Part shown: positions 18,784 to 26,826 of the stretch, in pieces
Numbering within the stretch: position 1 is the first letter of the stretch
Layout: each line of letters starts with the position of its first letter
Origin: JBOGGX01 sp050744245
GTDB lineage: Bacteria > Actinomycetota > Acidimicrobiia > Acidimicrobiales > JBOGGX01
Length of the DNA stretch: 39,353 bases
Direction: 5' to 3'
Assembly (NCBI GenBank): GCA_050744245.1
Contig: JBOGGX010000053.1
Span: 1 to 39,353 of the forward strand
Made by a program: the position numbers and the translations under genes
Notes under the pieces: model-generated
Told to the model about the DNA's origin: nothing
The model's database searches: none
What the model saw: only the letters and a program-made list of their open reading frames with translations

Positions 18784-19455
18784 GTGCGGGTAGTCATCGC
18801 CGGAGGCGGGAACGTCGGCACGTTCATCGCGTCGGAGCTGGCCCAGGCCGGCCACGAGGTCACCGTCATCGAGGTCGACGCCACCCGGGTGGCCCGCATG
18901 GAGGCGCAGAGGGAACCGCCGGGCGTGCGCTGGCTCGTCGGCGACGCGTGCGAGGTCACCGAGCTGGCCCGGGCCGAGCCGGACAAGGCCGAGGTGGTCG
19001 CCGCGGTCACCGGCGACGACGAGGACAACCTGGTGGTGTCGCTGCTGGCCAAGCAGGAGTTCGCCGTCCCCAGGGTGCTGGCCCGGGTCAACAACCCCAA
19101 GAACGAGTGGATGTTCAACGAGATGTGGGGCGTCGACGTCTCGGTGTCGACCCCCCATCTCCTCACCGCCCTGGTCGAGGAGGCGGTGTCGGTCGGCACC
19201 TTCATCCGCCTGCTCTCGTTCGAGGGAGGCAAGGCCCGGCTGGTCGAGGTCACGCTGGCCGAGGGCTCCCCGGCCGTCGGTCGGGAGATCATGGACGTCG
19301 GGTTCCCCCGCGACTCCACCGTGGTCGCCCTGATCCGGCAACGGCGGGTGATCGTGCCCAGGGGCGACACCGAGCTCGACGCGGGCGACGAGGTGCTGGT
19401 GCTGGTGACCGAGGACAGCGAGGACAGCGTGCGCGAGCTCCTCATCGGGAGCTGA
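18784..19455 (+). CDS. TrkA-family K+ uptake regulator, second of two (CeoC-like)
   Basis: A 223-residue protein with MRVVIAGGGNVGTFIASELA, VIEVDATRVARME, and the later TGDDEDNLVVSLLAKQ at its RCK nucleotide-binding domain, then a TrkA-C domain (VEVTLAEGSPAVGREIMDV, ELDAGDEVLVLVTE). It is a paralogue of the preceding gene and probably forms a heteromeric regulator with it. The GTG start at 18784 lies 27 nt after the first gene, and the permease starts 3 nt after its stop, so the three are one operon. The expected ligand is NAD(H) or ATP by family; cyclic di-AMP sensing is possible for RCK_C domains but not shown here. Confidence 0.92.
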   Translation: MRVVIAGGGNVGTFIASELAQAGHEVTVIEVDATRVARMEAQREPPGVRWLVGDACEVTELARAEPDKAEVVAAVTGDDEDNLVVSLLAKQEFAVPRVLARVNNPKNEWMFNEMWGVDVSVSTPHLLTALVEEAVSVGTFIRLLSFEGGKARLVEVTLAEGSPAVGREIMDVGFPRDSTVVALIRQRRVIVPRGDTELDAGDEVLVLVTEDSEDSVRELLIGS

Positions 19456-19458
19456 TCC

Positions 19459-21354
19459 TTGATTGACTCGCTCAAACGCGTCCTCATCGGCCGTCCGATT
19501 GCCACCAGCGAGGAGGGTCACCACCGGCTGCGCAAGCTGGTCGCCCTGCCCGTGTTCGCATCCGACGCCATCTCGTCCACGGCCTACGCGACCGAGGAGA
19601 TCCTCATCGTCCTGGTGCCGATGACGGCGCTGGCCGCGTTCAACTACGTGACTCCTATCGCCATCCTCGTCGCGATCCTGCTGCTGATCGTCGTGACGAG
19701 CTACCGCCAGACGATCAACGCGTACCCGGGAGGGGGCGGCACCTACGTCGTCTCCCGCGAGAACCTCGGCACGAACCCCTCGTTGGTCGCGGGGGCGTCG
19801 ATCCTGGTCGACTACATCCTGACCGTCGCCGTGTCGGTGTCATCGGGCGTGGCCGCCATCACCTCGGCGTTCGAGCCGCTCCGGCCCTACCGGGTCGAGC
19901 TCTGCCTGCTCGCGGTCGCCGTGGTGGCCGTGGCCAACCTGCGCGGCGTACGCGAGTCGGGGGCGATCTTCGCCCCGCCGACCTATCTCTACGTGCTCAG
20001 CCTGACCGGGCTCATCGCCTACGGCTTCTACCGGATCTTCATCCAGGACCTCGGGCCGATGCCGGTCGACGAGGAGCTGTTGGCCGAGCTGACCCGGGAG
20101 CACACCGTGGCGACGGCGGCGTCGGTGTTCATCCTCATGCGCGCCTTCTCGTCGGGCGCGGTGGCGCTGTCCGGCCTCGAGGCGGTCGCCGACGGCGTCC
20201 CTGCGTTCAGGAAGCCGGAGGCCAAGAACGCGGCGGTCACGATCACGGTGATGGGCGTCATCCTGTCGACGTTGTTCTTCGGCACCTCGGTGCTGGCGAG
20301 CCATGTGCGGCCGCTCCCGGACGAGAGCGCGGAGACGGTTCTGTCGACCATGGCCCGCTATGTCTTCGGCGGGGAGACGGTCGCCTACTTCCTCCTGCAG
20401 TTCTCCACGTTCGCCATCCTGCTGCTGGCGGCCAACACGGCGTTCGCCGACTTCCCCAGGCTGTCGAGCTACATCGCCCGCGACGGGTTCCTCCCCCGTC
20501 AGCTCGCCAACCGGGGCGACCGGCTGGTGTTCTCCAACGGCATCGTCGCCCTGTCGGTCATCGCCGGGCTACTCGTCGTGGCCTTCAACGCCGAGGTGTC
20601 GGCCCTCGTCCCGCTGTACGCGGTCGGCGTCTTCACCGGGTTCACCCTCTCGCAGACCGGCATGGTGGCCCGCCATTGGCGGCTCCGCGAGCCTCGCTGG
20701 CGGCTGGGCCTGGCGATCAACGCGGTCGGGGCGTGCGCCACCGCCCTGGTGCTGGCCGTCGTGATCGTCTCCAAGTTCGCGATCGGCGCCTGGATCCCGG
20801 TGGTGGTGATCCCGCTGGTGGTGGCCCTGTTCAAGCTCATCAACCGCCACTACCGACGGGTGCGCCGGGTGGTCGAGATACCCGCCGGCTGGAAGCCCAA
20901 GCGCTACGAGCACTTCGTCGTGGTGGCCGCGGGCACGGTCAACCGGGCCGTGCTCAACGCCATCACCTACGCCCGCTCGTTGGCGCCCGACCGGTTGGTG
21001 GCGGTGTCGGTGGTCGGCGACGCCGAGGAGCAGGAGGCGGTGCAGAAGGCGTGGGCCGAGCACGACATCCCGGTCGAGCTGCACACGATCTACTCGCCCT
21101 ACCGAGAGCTGACCGAGCCGTTCCTGCGCTACCTCGACGAGCTCGACGCCGAGAGCGACGACGACATCATCACCGTGATCATCCCCGAGTTCGTCACGGG
21201 GGTGGGCACCCAATGGCTCCACAACCAGAGCGCCCTGTCGCTCAAGCTCGCCCTCCTCTACCGGCCCCACACCGTGGTGACCTCGGTGCCGATCCACGTC
21301 GACGTCGAGGCCGGCCGGACGACCGAACCCGCGATCCGAACCCCCGACCCGTGA
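19459..21354 (+). CDS. APC-superfamily permease, KimA-like potassium importer candidate
   Basis: A 631-residue membrane protein with about twelve hydrophobic segments over residues 25-460, followed by a soluble C-terminal domain of some 170 residues with a UspA-like look (KRYEHFVVVAAGTVNRAVLN, RLVAVSVVGDAEEQ). The N-terminal LPVFASDAISSTAYATEEIL and YPGGGGTYVVSRENLG are typical of the APC group that includes B. subtilis KimA, a proton-coupled K+ importer. With two TrkA genes in the same operon, potassium import is the best inference; amino-acid transport is the alternative. The TTG start at 19459 has GGGAG seven nucleotides upstream. Confidence 0.88.
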   Translation: MIDSLKRVLIGRPIATSEEGHHRLRKLVALPVFASDAISSTAYATEEILIVLVPMTALAAFNYVTPIAILVAILLLIVVTSYRQTINAYPGGGGTYVVSRENLGTNPSLVAGASILVDYILTVAVSVSSGVAAITSAFEPLRPYRVELCLLAVAVVAVANLRGVRESGAIFAPPTYLYVLSLTGLIAYGFYRIFIQDLGPMPVDEELLAELTREHTVATAASVFILMRAFSSGAVALSGLEAVADGVPAFRKPEAKNAAVTITVMGVILSTLFFGTSVLASHVRPLPDESAETVLSTMARYVFGGETVAYFLLQFSTFAILLLAANTAFADFPRLSSYIARDGFLPRQLANRGDRLVFSNGIVALSVIAGLLVVAFNAEVSALVPLYAVGVFTGFTLSQTGMVARHWRLREPRWRLGLAINAVGACATALVLAVVIVSKFAIGAWIPVVVIPLVVALFKLINRHYRRVRRVVEIPAGWKPKRYEHFVVVAAGTVNRAVLNAITYARSLAPDRLVAVSVVGDAEEQEAVQKAWAEHDIPVELHTIYSPYRELTEPFLRYLDELDAESDDDIITVIIPEFVTGVGTQWLHNQSALSLKLALLYRPHTVVTSVPIHVDVEAGRTTEPAIRTPDP

Positions 21355-21708
21355 TCAATCCACCAGGGTGTAGACCGGGTTGAGCACGACGAGGCGGTTG
21401 CGCTCCTTGCGGGAGACGCCCTCCAGCACGACGTTGCGCCCGATCGTCAGCCCGGCGATCTGGCGGCGGCCGGTGAAGACGCCGACCGCCTTGCCGTAGC
21501 CGTCGGCCACGGTGACCTCGAGCGACGGGCTCCCCGCCCGCGGCACGATCTGGACCTTCTGGATCTCGCCGCCCACCCGGATCGGCGCCCGCAGCGGTGC
21601 CTTCGACGTCGGGGTCAGGCCCAGGGCGTCGCACCGGTGCTGGAGCCGGTCGTGCTCGAGCTCCTCGTCGCTGGCGGTCATGCGCCGCAGCTTCTCCTTC
21701 AGACCCAT
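21355..21708 (-). CDS. OB-fold nucleic-acid-binding-like protein
   Basis: A 117-residue protein starting MGLKEKLRRMTASDEELEHD, then an OB-fold-like domain (RVGGEIQKVQIVPRAGSPSL, VFTGRRQIAGLTIGRNVVLE) ending NPVYTLVD. It resembles the small OB-fold protein Rv2694c that lies near ceoBC in mycobacteria; its function is unknown there too. The ATG at 21708 is chosen over a longer frame reaching 21867 because the extension reads as arginine/proline-rich shadow and overlaps the LapA gene. Its stop directly abuts the stop of the convergent permease with no intervening bases. Confidence 0.82.
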   Translation of the reverse strand: MGLKEKLRRMTASDEELEHDRLQHRCDALGLTPTSKAPLRAPIRVGGEIQKVQIVPRAGSPSLEVTVADGYGKAVGVFTGRRQIAGLTIGRNVVLEGVSRKERNRLVVLNPVYTLVD

Positions 21709-21776
21709 CGCCGCCAGCCTAGAGGCCGTCGGCGCGGGTGCACCCTCGACACCCGAGGGGTGGGTAGCCTCCACGT

Positions 21777-22121
21777 ATGTCGGGCGACTTCGACTCGTCC
21801 AACGAGACGTACGAGCAGTCCGAGCCCATCGATCCTGGGGAGCGACCGCCCCGCGAGCCGGCGGCACCGCCGGCCGAGGGCCAGGGGATCGCCGGGTTCG
21901 TGGTCGGCGCGATCGTGGCCGCCGCCCTCGTCACCTTCGGCTTCCAGAACACCCGGTCGGTCCCGTTGCGGTTCCTGTGGTTCGACGGGACCGTCCCGCT
22001 CTGGATCGCCATGGGTGCCGCCGCCCTCGGTGCGGTCGTGGTGATGGTGACCCTGCTGGGCGGGGCGGCCAGGAAGCGTCGCCGCCAGCGCAAGCGGGCG
22101 GCCCGGGCGGCGCCAGGTTAA
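21777..22121 (+). CDS. LapA-domain (DUF1049) membrane protein
   Basis: A 114-residue protein: an acidic, proline-rich N-terminal third (MSGDFDSSNETYEQSEPIDP), two hydrophobic segments separated by FQNTRSVPLRFLWFDGTVPL, and a strongly basic C-terminus (ARKRRRQRKRAARAAPG). The segment FQNTRSVPLRFLWF is characteristic of lipopolysaccharide assembly protein A domains, which in actinobacteria occur without LPS and have no settled role. TAGCCT ends six nucleotides before the ATG and there is no Shine-Dalgarno sequence, so the mRNA may be leaderless. Its stop overlaps the stop of a tiny minus-strand gene by 2 nt. Confidence 0.85.
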   Translation: MSGDFDSSNETYEQSEPIDPGERPPREPAAPPAEGQGIAGFVVGAIVAAALVTFGFQNTRSVPLRFLWFDGTVPLWIAMGAAALGAVVVMVTLLGGAARKRRRQRKRAARAAPG

Positions 22122-22207
22122 CGAGCCAGCACCACCTGGACGGCGAACGCGACCAGGATCAGCAGCCCGCACAACAGGGCGGCGACGATGAGGAAGCGCG
22201 TGCTCAT
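22118..22207 (-). CDS. Possible 29-residue single-pass membrane peptide
   Basis: The minus strand reads MSTRFLIVAALLCGLLILVA followed by FAVQVVLAR and a TAA stop. It is a polar start, about 20 hydrophobic residues and a final arginine, as expected of a small transmembrane protein. The stop shares 2 nt with the LapA stop. There is no clear ribosome binding site. The clean hydrophobic pattern is unusual for a shadow frame, but 29 codons is short enough to arise by chance. Confidence 0.42.
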   Translation of the reverse strand: MSTRFLIVAALLCGLLILVAFAVQVVLAR

Positions 22208-22253
22208 CGGCACGTGACCGTACCGACCGGCGCGCCTATAGGCTCCCGCGACG

Positions 22254-23654
22254 ATGACCGACAACCACTTCGACGTCGTCCTTATTGGTGGGGGACCGGG
22301 TGGGTACGCCTCGGCGCTCTACGGCGCCTCGGCCGGCCTCAAGATCGCCATCGTCGAGAAGGAAAAGGTCGGGGGCACCTGCCTCCACCGCGGCTGCATC
22401 CCGGCCAAGGAACTGCTGGAGACGGCCGCCGTCTTCCGCCACGTCGGCCACGCCGGCGAGTTCGGCGTGCAGGCCGACGCACCCGGCCTCGACTTCTCGG
22501 TCTCGATGCAGCGCAAGCAGAAGGTCGTCGACCAGCTCTGGAAGGGCCTCGAGGGACTGCTCAAGCGGCGCAAGGTCGAGATCTTCAACGGGACCGGCAC
22601 GATCCTCGGGAGCAAGACCGTCGGCATCGGCGGTGGGTCGTCCGGCGATCTCCAGATCACCGCCGACAACCTGATCATCGCCACCGGTTCGGTGCCGAAG
22701 ACCATTCCTGGCTTCGACATCGACGGGAAGCTGATCGTCACCTCGGACGAGCTGCTCAACCTCTCGGAGCTGCCGTCGACCGCGGTGGTGATCGGCGGCG
22801 GCATCATCGGCTTCGAGTTCGCCTCGATGATGTCCGACCTCGGTACCCAGGTCACCATCCTCGAGGCCCTGCCCACCGTGCTGCCCGGCGTCGACCCCGA
22901 TGTGGCCGACGTGGTCGTGCGGTCGTTCAAGAAGCGCGGGGTCGACGTGCGCACCGGTGTCAAGGTGACGGGCCACGAGCCGTCGGGTGACGCCACCACG
23001 ATCAGCATCGAGGGCGGCGACCCGGTCAAGACCGACATGGTCGTGATGTGCGTCGGCCGGCGGCCGGTCACCGAGGGCCTCGGGCTCGACGGCATCGGCG
23101 TCAAGGTCGACCGCGGCTTCGTCGTCGCCGACGAGCGGTGCCGCACGGGCGCCGACGGCGTGTGGGCGATCGGCGACGTCATCGACACGCCCGGCCTGGC
23201 CCACGTGGCCTACGCCGAGGCCATCGTCGTGATCAAGGACATCCTCGGCGAGGACCCGGTCCCGGTCGACTACGACCGCGTCCCCGTCTGCATCTACAGC
23301 CATCCCGAGGTGGCCTACGCCGGGCTGTCTGAGCCGGCGGCCAAGGAGGCCGGGTACGACGTCGTGGTGTCGAAGCACCGCTGGGCCGGCATCGGTCGGG
23401 CGTTGATCATCGGCGACACCGACGGGATGGTGAAGCTGATCGCCGAGAAGAACGCCGACGGCACGGGCGGCCGGCTCCTCGGTGTCCACCTGGCCGGGCC
23501 GTGGGCCACCGAGCAGCTCGGCCAGGGCTATCTGGCCGTCAACTGGGAGGCCACCGTCGACGAGGTGGCCCACTTCATCCAGCCGCACCCGACGTTGAGC
23601 GAGCTCTTCGGTGAATCGATGCTCGCCCTCACGGGCCGGTCACTGCACGCGTAG
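22254..23654 (+). CDS. lpdA: Dihydrolipoyl dehydrogenase (E3)
   Basis: A 466-residue FAD-dependent disulfide oxidoreductase that reoxidises dihydrolipoyl groups of 2-oxoacid dehydrogenases with NAD. It begins with the FAD motif VVLIGGGPGGYASALYGASA; the redox disulfide is in GGTCLHRGCIPAKE; the NAD-binding motif is VVIGGGIIGFEFASMM; the second FAD motif is GADGVWAIGD; the catalytic His-Glu lies in FIQPHPTLSELFGE. All key residues are present. The ATG at 22254 follows TAGGCT by nine nucleotides without a Shine-Dalgarno sequence. The E2 gene starts 21 nt downstream and the lipoate fusion after that, forming one operon. Confidence 0.97.
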   Translation: MTDNHFDVVLIGGGPGGYASALYGASAGLKIAIVEKEKVGGTCLHRGCIPAKELLETAAVFRHVGHAGEFGVQADAPGLDFSVSMQRKQKVVDQLWKGLEGLLKRRKVEIFNGTGTILGSKTVGIGGGSSGDLQITADNLIIATGSVPKTIPGFDIDGKLIVTSDELLNLSELPSTAVVIGGGIIGFEFASMMSDLGTQVTILEALPTVLPGVDPDVADVVVRSFKKRGVDVRTGVKVTGHEPSGDATTISIEGGDPVKTDMVVMCVGRRPVTEGLGLDGIGVKVDRGFVVADERCRTGADGVWAIGDVIDTPGLAHVAYAEAIVVIKDILGEDPVPVDYDRVPVCIYSHPEVAYAGLSEPAAKEAGYDVVVSKHRWAGIGRALIIGDTDGMVKLIAEKNADGTGGRLLGVHLAGPWATEQLGQGYLAVNWEATVDEVAHFIQPHPTLSELFGESMLALTGRSLHA

Positions 23655-23675
23655 GCACGAGGCGAGAGGGGAGCA

Positions 23676-25061
23676 ATGGCCGACATCACCATGCCGCAGC
23701 TGGGCGAGACGGTGACCGAGGGCACGATCACCAAGTGGTTCAAGCAGGTCGGCGACCAGATCGCCGAGGACGAGGTCCTCTTCGAGGTCTCGACCGACAA
23801 GGTCGACTCCGAGGTGCCGTCGCCCGTCGCGGGGTACGTGACCGAGATCCTGGTGGGCGAGGGCGTCACCGTCCCCGTCGGCTCCCGGCTGGCCGTGATC
23901 GGTGACCAGCCCGGCGATGGTGGCGATGGCGGCGGTGACGGCGTGGAGGCCGAGGCCGAACCGGAGGCCAAGACGGAGCCCGAGCCGGAACCCGAGGAGG
24001 CCGAGGCTGAGCCCGAACCGGAGAAGGAGCCCGAGGCCGAGCCTCGGGCCGAGGCCGAGCCGCCCAAGCAGGAGAGGCCGAGCACCGACGGCCGCCTGTT
24101 GTCACCGGTCGTGCGGCGGCTCATCGCCGAGCACAACCTCGACCCCGGCGAGATCCAGGGGACCGGCGCCGGCGGCCGGATCACCCGCAACGACGTCCTC
24201 TCGGTGATCGAGGCCAGGGGCCCGGCCGAGGCGCCGAAGGCGGAGGAACCGAAGCCCGAGGCGCCGAAGCCCGAGAAGGCCCCGGCGGCCAAGGCCGAGC
24301 CCGCGACCGCGCCCGCGCCGGCCCCGGTGACGGTGGCCGCCGCCGGCGAGCGCGACACGTCGATCGCCCACTCCAACATCCGGCGGCGCACGGCCGAGCA
24401 CATGGTGCGCTCGAAGGCGACCTCGGCCCACGTGTACGCCTCGATCGAGGTCGACTTCGAGGCGGTCGAGCGGGTGCGCCAGGCCCAGAAGGAGGCGTGG
24501 AGGGCGGCCGAGGGGTTCGGCCTGACCTACCTCCCGTTCATCGTCCGGGCCGTGTGCGACGCCATCGAGGAGTACCGCGAGGTCAACGCCACGTTCGGCG
24601 AGAACGAGCTGATCGTCCACCACTACGTCAACCTCGGCGTCGCCGTCGACATGGACTTCAAGGGCCTCATCGTCCCGGTGATCCACGACGCCGACGGCAA
24701 GCGGCTGCGGGCCATCGCCCGCGAGATCGCCGACCTGGCCGCCCGGGCCCGATCGAAGAAGCTGAGCGCCGACGAGATCAGCGGCGGCACGTTCACCATC
24801 ACCAACCCCGGTCCGTTCGGCACGACCATGACGCTGCCGATCATCAACCAGCCCCAGGTCGCCATCCTGTCGACCGACGGGGTCAGGCGGCGCCCGGTGG
24901 TGATCGAGCTGCCCGACGGCTCCGAAGGCATCGGCATCCATTCGGTCGGCAACGTCACCCTGGCCTGGGACCACCGCGCGTTCGACGGCGCCTACGCCGC
25001 CTCGTTCCTGGCCAAGCTCAAGGACACCATCGAGACCCGCGAGTGGGTGGCCGAGGTCTAG
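23676..25061 (+). CDS. sucB: Dihydrolipoamide acyltransferase (E2) of 2-oxoacid dehydrogenase
   Basis: A 461-residue E2 with one N-terminal lipoyl domain (modified Lys in EVSTDKVDSEVPSP), an acidic Pro/Glu/Ala-rich linker (about 90-135), a peripheral-subunit-binding domain (SPVVRRLIAEHNLDPGEIQG), a second Ala/Pro linker and the catalytic domain ending with the active-site HRAFDG. It carries acyl groups from E1 to CoA. Actinobacterial SucB/DlaT usually has two lipoyl domains (the mycobacterial DlaT does); this one has one. I cannot tell pyruvate from 2-oxoglutarate specificity, but aceE is the only E1 in the window. GAGGCGAGAGGGGAG precedes the ATG. Confidence 0.93.
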   Translation: MADITMPQLGETVTEGTITKWFKQVGDQIAEDEVLFEVSTDKVDSEVPSPVAGYVTEILVGEGVTVPVGSRLAVIGDQPGDGGDGGGDGVEAEAEPEAKTEPEPEPEEAEAEPEPEKEPEAEPRAEAEPPKQERPSTDGRLLSPVVRRLIAEHNLDPGEIQGTGAGGRITRNDVLSVIEARGPAEAPKAEEPKPEAPKPEKAPAAKAEPATAPAPAPVTVAAAGERDTSIAHSNIRRRTAEHMVRSKATSAHVYASIEVDFEAVERVRQAQKEAWRAAEGFGLTYLPFIVRAVCDAIEEYREVNATFGENELIVHHYVNLGVAVDMDFKGLIVPVIHDADGKRLRAIAREIADLAARARSKKLSADEISGGTFTITNPGPFGTTMTLPIINQPQVAILSTDGVRRRPVVIELPDGSEGIGIHSVGNVTLAWDHRAFDGAYAASFLAKLKDTIETREWVAEV

Positions 25062-25065
25062 GGCC

Positions 25066-26742
25066 GTGCTGCGCGTCCGCTGGCTGGGCCGGGTCCGTTA
25101 CCAGGACGCCTACGCCGTCCAACGGGCGCTCTGCGAACGCTCGGCCGACGACCACCTCCTGCTGCTCGAGCACGACCCCGTCTTCACCCTCGGGGTCCGG
25201 GCCGACCTCGGCCATCTGCTGGTGCGCCCGGCCGACGTCCGGGCCGACCTGGTCAAGACCGACAGGGGCGGCGACATCACCTACCACGGGCCCGGCCAGC
25301 TCACCGGCTACCCGATCCTCACCGTGCCCGGCAAGCGGGGCGGGGGCATGGCCGACACCGTGGCCTACGTCCGCTCGGTCGAGGACCTCATCATCGACAC
25401 GCTCGGCGATCTCGGGCTGGCGGATGTCGGCCGGATGCGCGAGTACCCCGGCGTGTGGGTCGAGCCGGCATCGGCCAACCCTCGGAAGATCTGCGCCATC
25501 GGGGTGAAGCTGAGCCGGGCCCGCACCATGCACGGGTTCGCCCTCAACGTCGACCCCGACATGGACTACTTCGACCACATCGTCCCGTGCGGCATCACCG
25601 ACAAGCGGGTGACCTCGCTGGCCGCCGAGGGGATCGACGCGTCGATGAAGGACGTCGTCGACGCGCTCACCGCCCGGGCCGTGGCCCGGTGGGGCGCCGG
25701 TCCCGGCGGTTGGGAACGCCAGGACGTCGTGTGGCGCCATAAGCCCGGCGACCGCGACCTGTCGCCGTTCAGCCGGGGCGAGGGACCGGGGGAGAAGGGC
25801 GACGGCGCCCCGGTGCGGCTGGTCGGCCGGCTGGCCGAGGCCGGGGTCACCGAGGGCCTGCGCATCTCCGAGCGCAAGCCGCCGTGGCTGCGGGCCAAGG
25901 CCAGGATGGGGGCCGACTACCTCCGGCTCAAGCAGACGATGCGCGACCTGTCCCTCGTCACCGTGTGCGAGGAGGCGGGCTGCCCCAACATCTTCGAGTG
26001 CTGGTCCGACGGTACGGCGACGTTCATGATCAACGGCGAGCGCTGCACCAGGGCCTGTGGCTTCTGCCTGGTCGACACGCAGCACCCGTTGCCGATCGAC
26101 GCCGACGAACCGGAACGGGTGGCCGAGGCCGTGGCCCGCATGGGGCTCGAGTTCGCCGTCGTCACCGCGGTCGCCCGCGACGACATGCCCGACGGCGGTG
26201 CCGCGGCCTTCGCCGAGACGATCATGGCCATCCGGCGGCGCAACCCGCTCACCCAGGTCGAGGTGCTCATCCCCGACTGCAAGGGCGATCCGGCGGCGCT
26301 GGCCGCCGTGTTCGACGCCCGCCCCGACGTCCTCAACCACAACATCGAGACCGTGGCCCGGCTGCAGCGGGCGGTCCGCCCCTCGGCCGGCTACGCCCGC
26401 AGCCTGGCCGTGCTGTCGCGGGCCAAGGAGGCCGGCCTCACGACCAAGTCGGGGCTGATCCTCGGGATGGGCGAGACCGAGGAGGAGGTGTTCGCCACCC
26501 TCGCCGACCTCAGCTCGATCGGCGTCGACATCGTCACCATCGGCCAGTACCTGCGGCCCACCACCCACCACCTCCCGGTGGCCCGCTGGTGGACGCCCGA
26601 CGAGTTCGACCGGCTCAAGGCCGCGGGCGAGGCCATGGGCATCGGCCACGTCGAGGCCAGCCCGCTGACCCGGTCGAGCTACCACGCCAAGCAGGCCGCC
26701 CGGGCCGGCGTTGCGGCACCGGCCGCCGCCGCCCACGCCTGA
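25066..26742 (+). CDS. LipB-LipA fusion: octanoyltransferase plus lipoyl synthase
   Basis: One 558-residue frame carries both steps of lipoate assembly. Residues 1-225 are LipB, which moves octanoate from acyl-carrier protein to lipoyl domains: RGGDITYHGPGQ (67-78), catalytic Lys141 in RKICAIG and Cys175 in IVPCGI. Residues about 265-558 are LipA, a radical-SAM enzyme that inserts the two sulfurs: auxiliary cluster Cys301/306/312 (CEEAGCPNIFEC), SAM cluster CTRACGFC (327-334) and the C-terminal RSSYHA serine. A 40-residue charged linker joins them. No stop or shift separates the halves. The GTG at 25066 lies 4 nt after the E2 stop. In most bacteria these are two genes. Confidence 0.95.
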   Translation: MLRVRWLGRVRYQDAYAVQRALCERSADDHLLLLEHDPVFTLGVRADLGHLLVRPADVRADLVKTDRGGDITYHGPGQLTGYPILTVPGKRGGGMADTVAYVRSVEDLIIDTLGDLGLADVGRMREYPGVWVEPASANPRKICAIGVKLSRARTMHGFALNVDPDMDYFDHIVPCGITDKRVTSLAAEGIDASMKDVVDALTARAVARWGAGPGGWERQDVVWRHKPGDRDLSPFSRGEGPGEKGDGAPVRLVGRLAEAGVTEGLRISERKPPWLRAKARMGADYLRLKQTMRDLSLVTVCEEAGCPNIFECWSDGTATFMINGERCTRACGFCLVDTQHPLPIDADEPERVAEAVARMGLEFAVVTAVARDDMPDGGAAAFAETIMAIRRRNPLTQVEVLIPDCKGDPAALAAVFDARPDVLNHNIETVARLQRAVRPSAGYARSLAVLSRAKEAGLTTKSGLILGMGETEEEVFATLADLSSIGVDIVTIGQYLRPTTHHLPVARWWTPDEFDRLKAAGEAMGIGHVEASPLTRSSYHAKQAARAGVAAPAAAAHA

Positions 26743-26777
26743 CGGGCTTCCGGGCCGTCAGGCCGATCCCGGCCGCC

Positions 26778-26826
26778 GATGTTGCCGCGCTGAACTACCG
26801 CTGCGGTAGCTGAGCGCGGCATCATC
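26778..26826. repeat. Palindromic repeat family 2, copy 1 (49 nt)
   Basis: The outer arms GATGTTGCCGCGCT and AGCGCGGCATCATC pair with one mismatch; the inner hairpin is CTACCG-CTG-CGGTAG. It lies between convergent lipB-lipA and the AbiEi/DUF559 gene, and its last two bases enter the latter's stop codon. A bidirectional terminator role fits, but the same 49-nt design recurs at 27784 and, diverged, at 31650. Confidence 0.85.
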
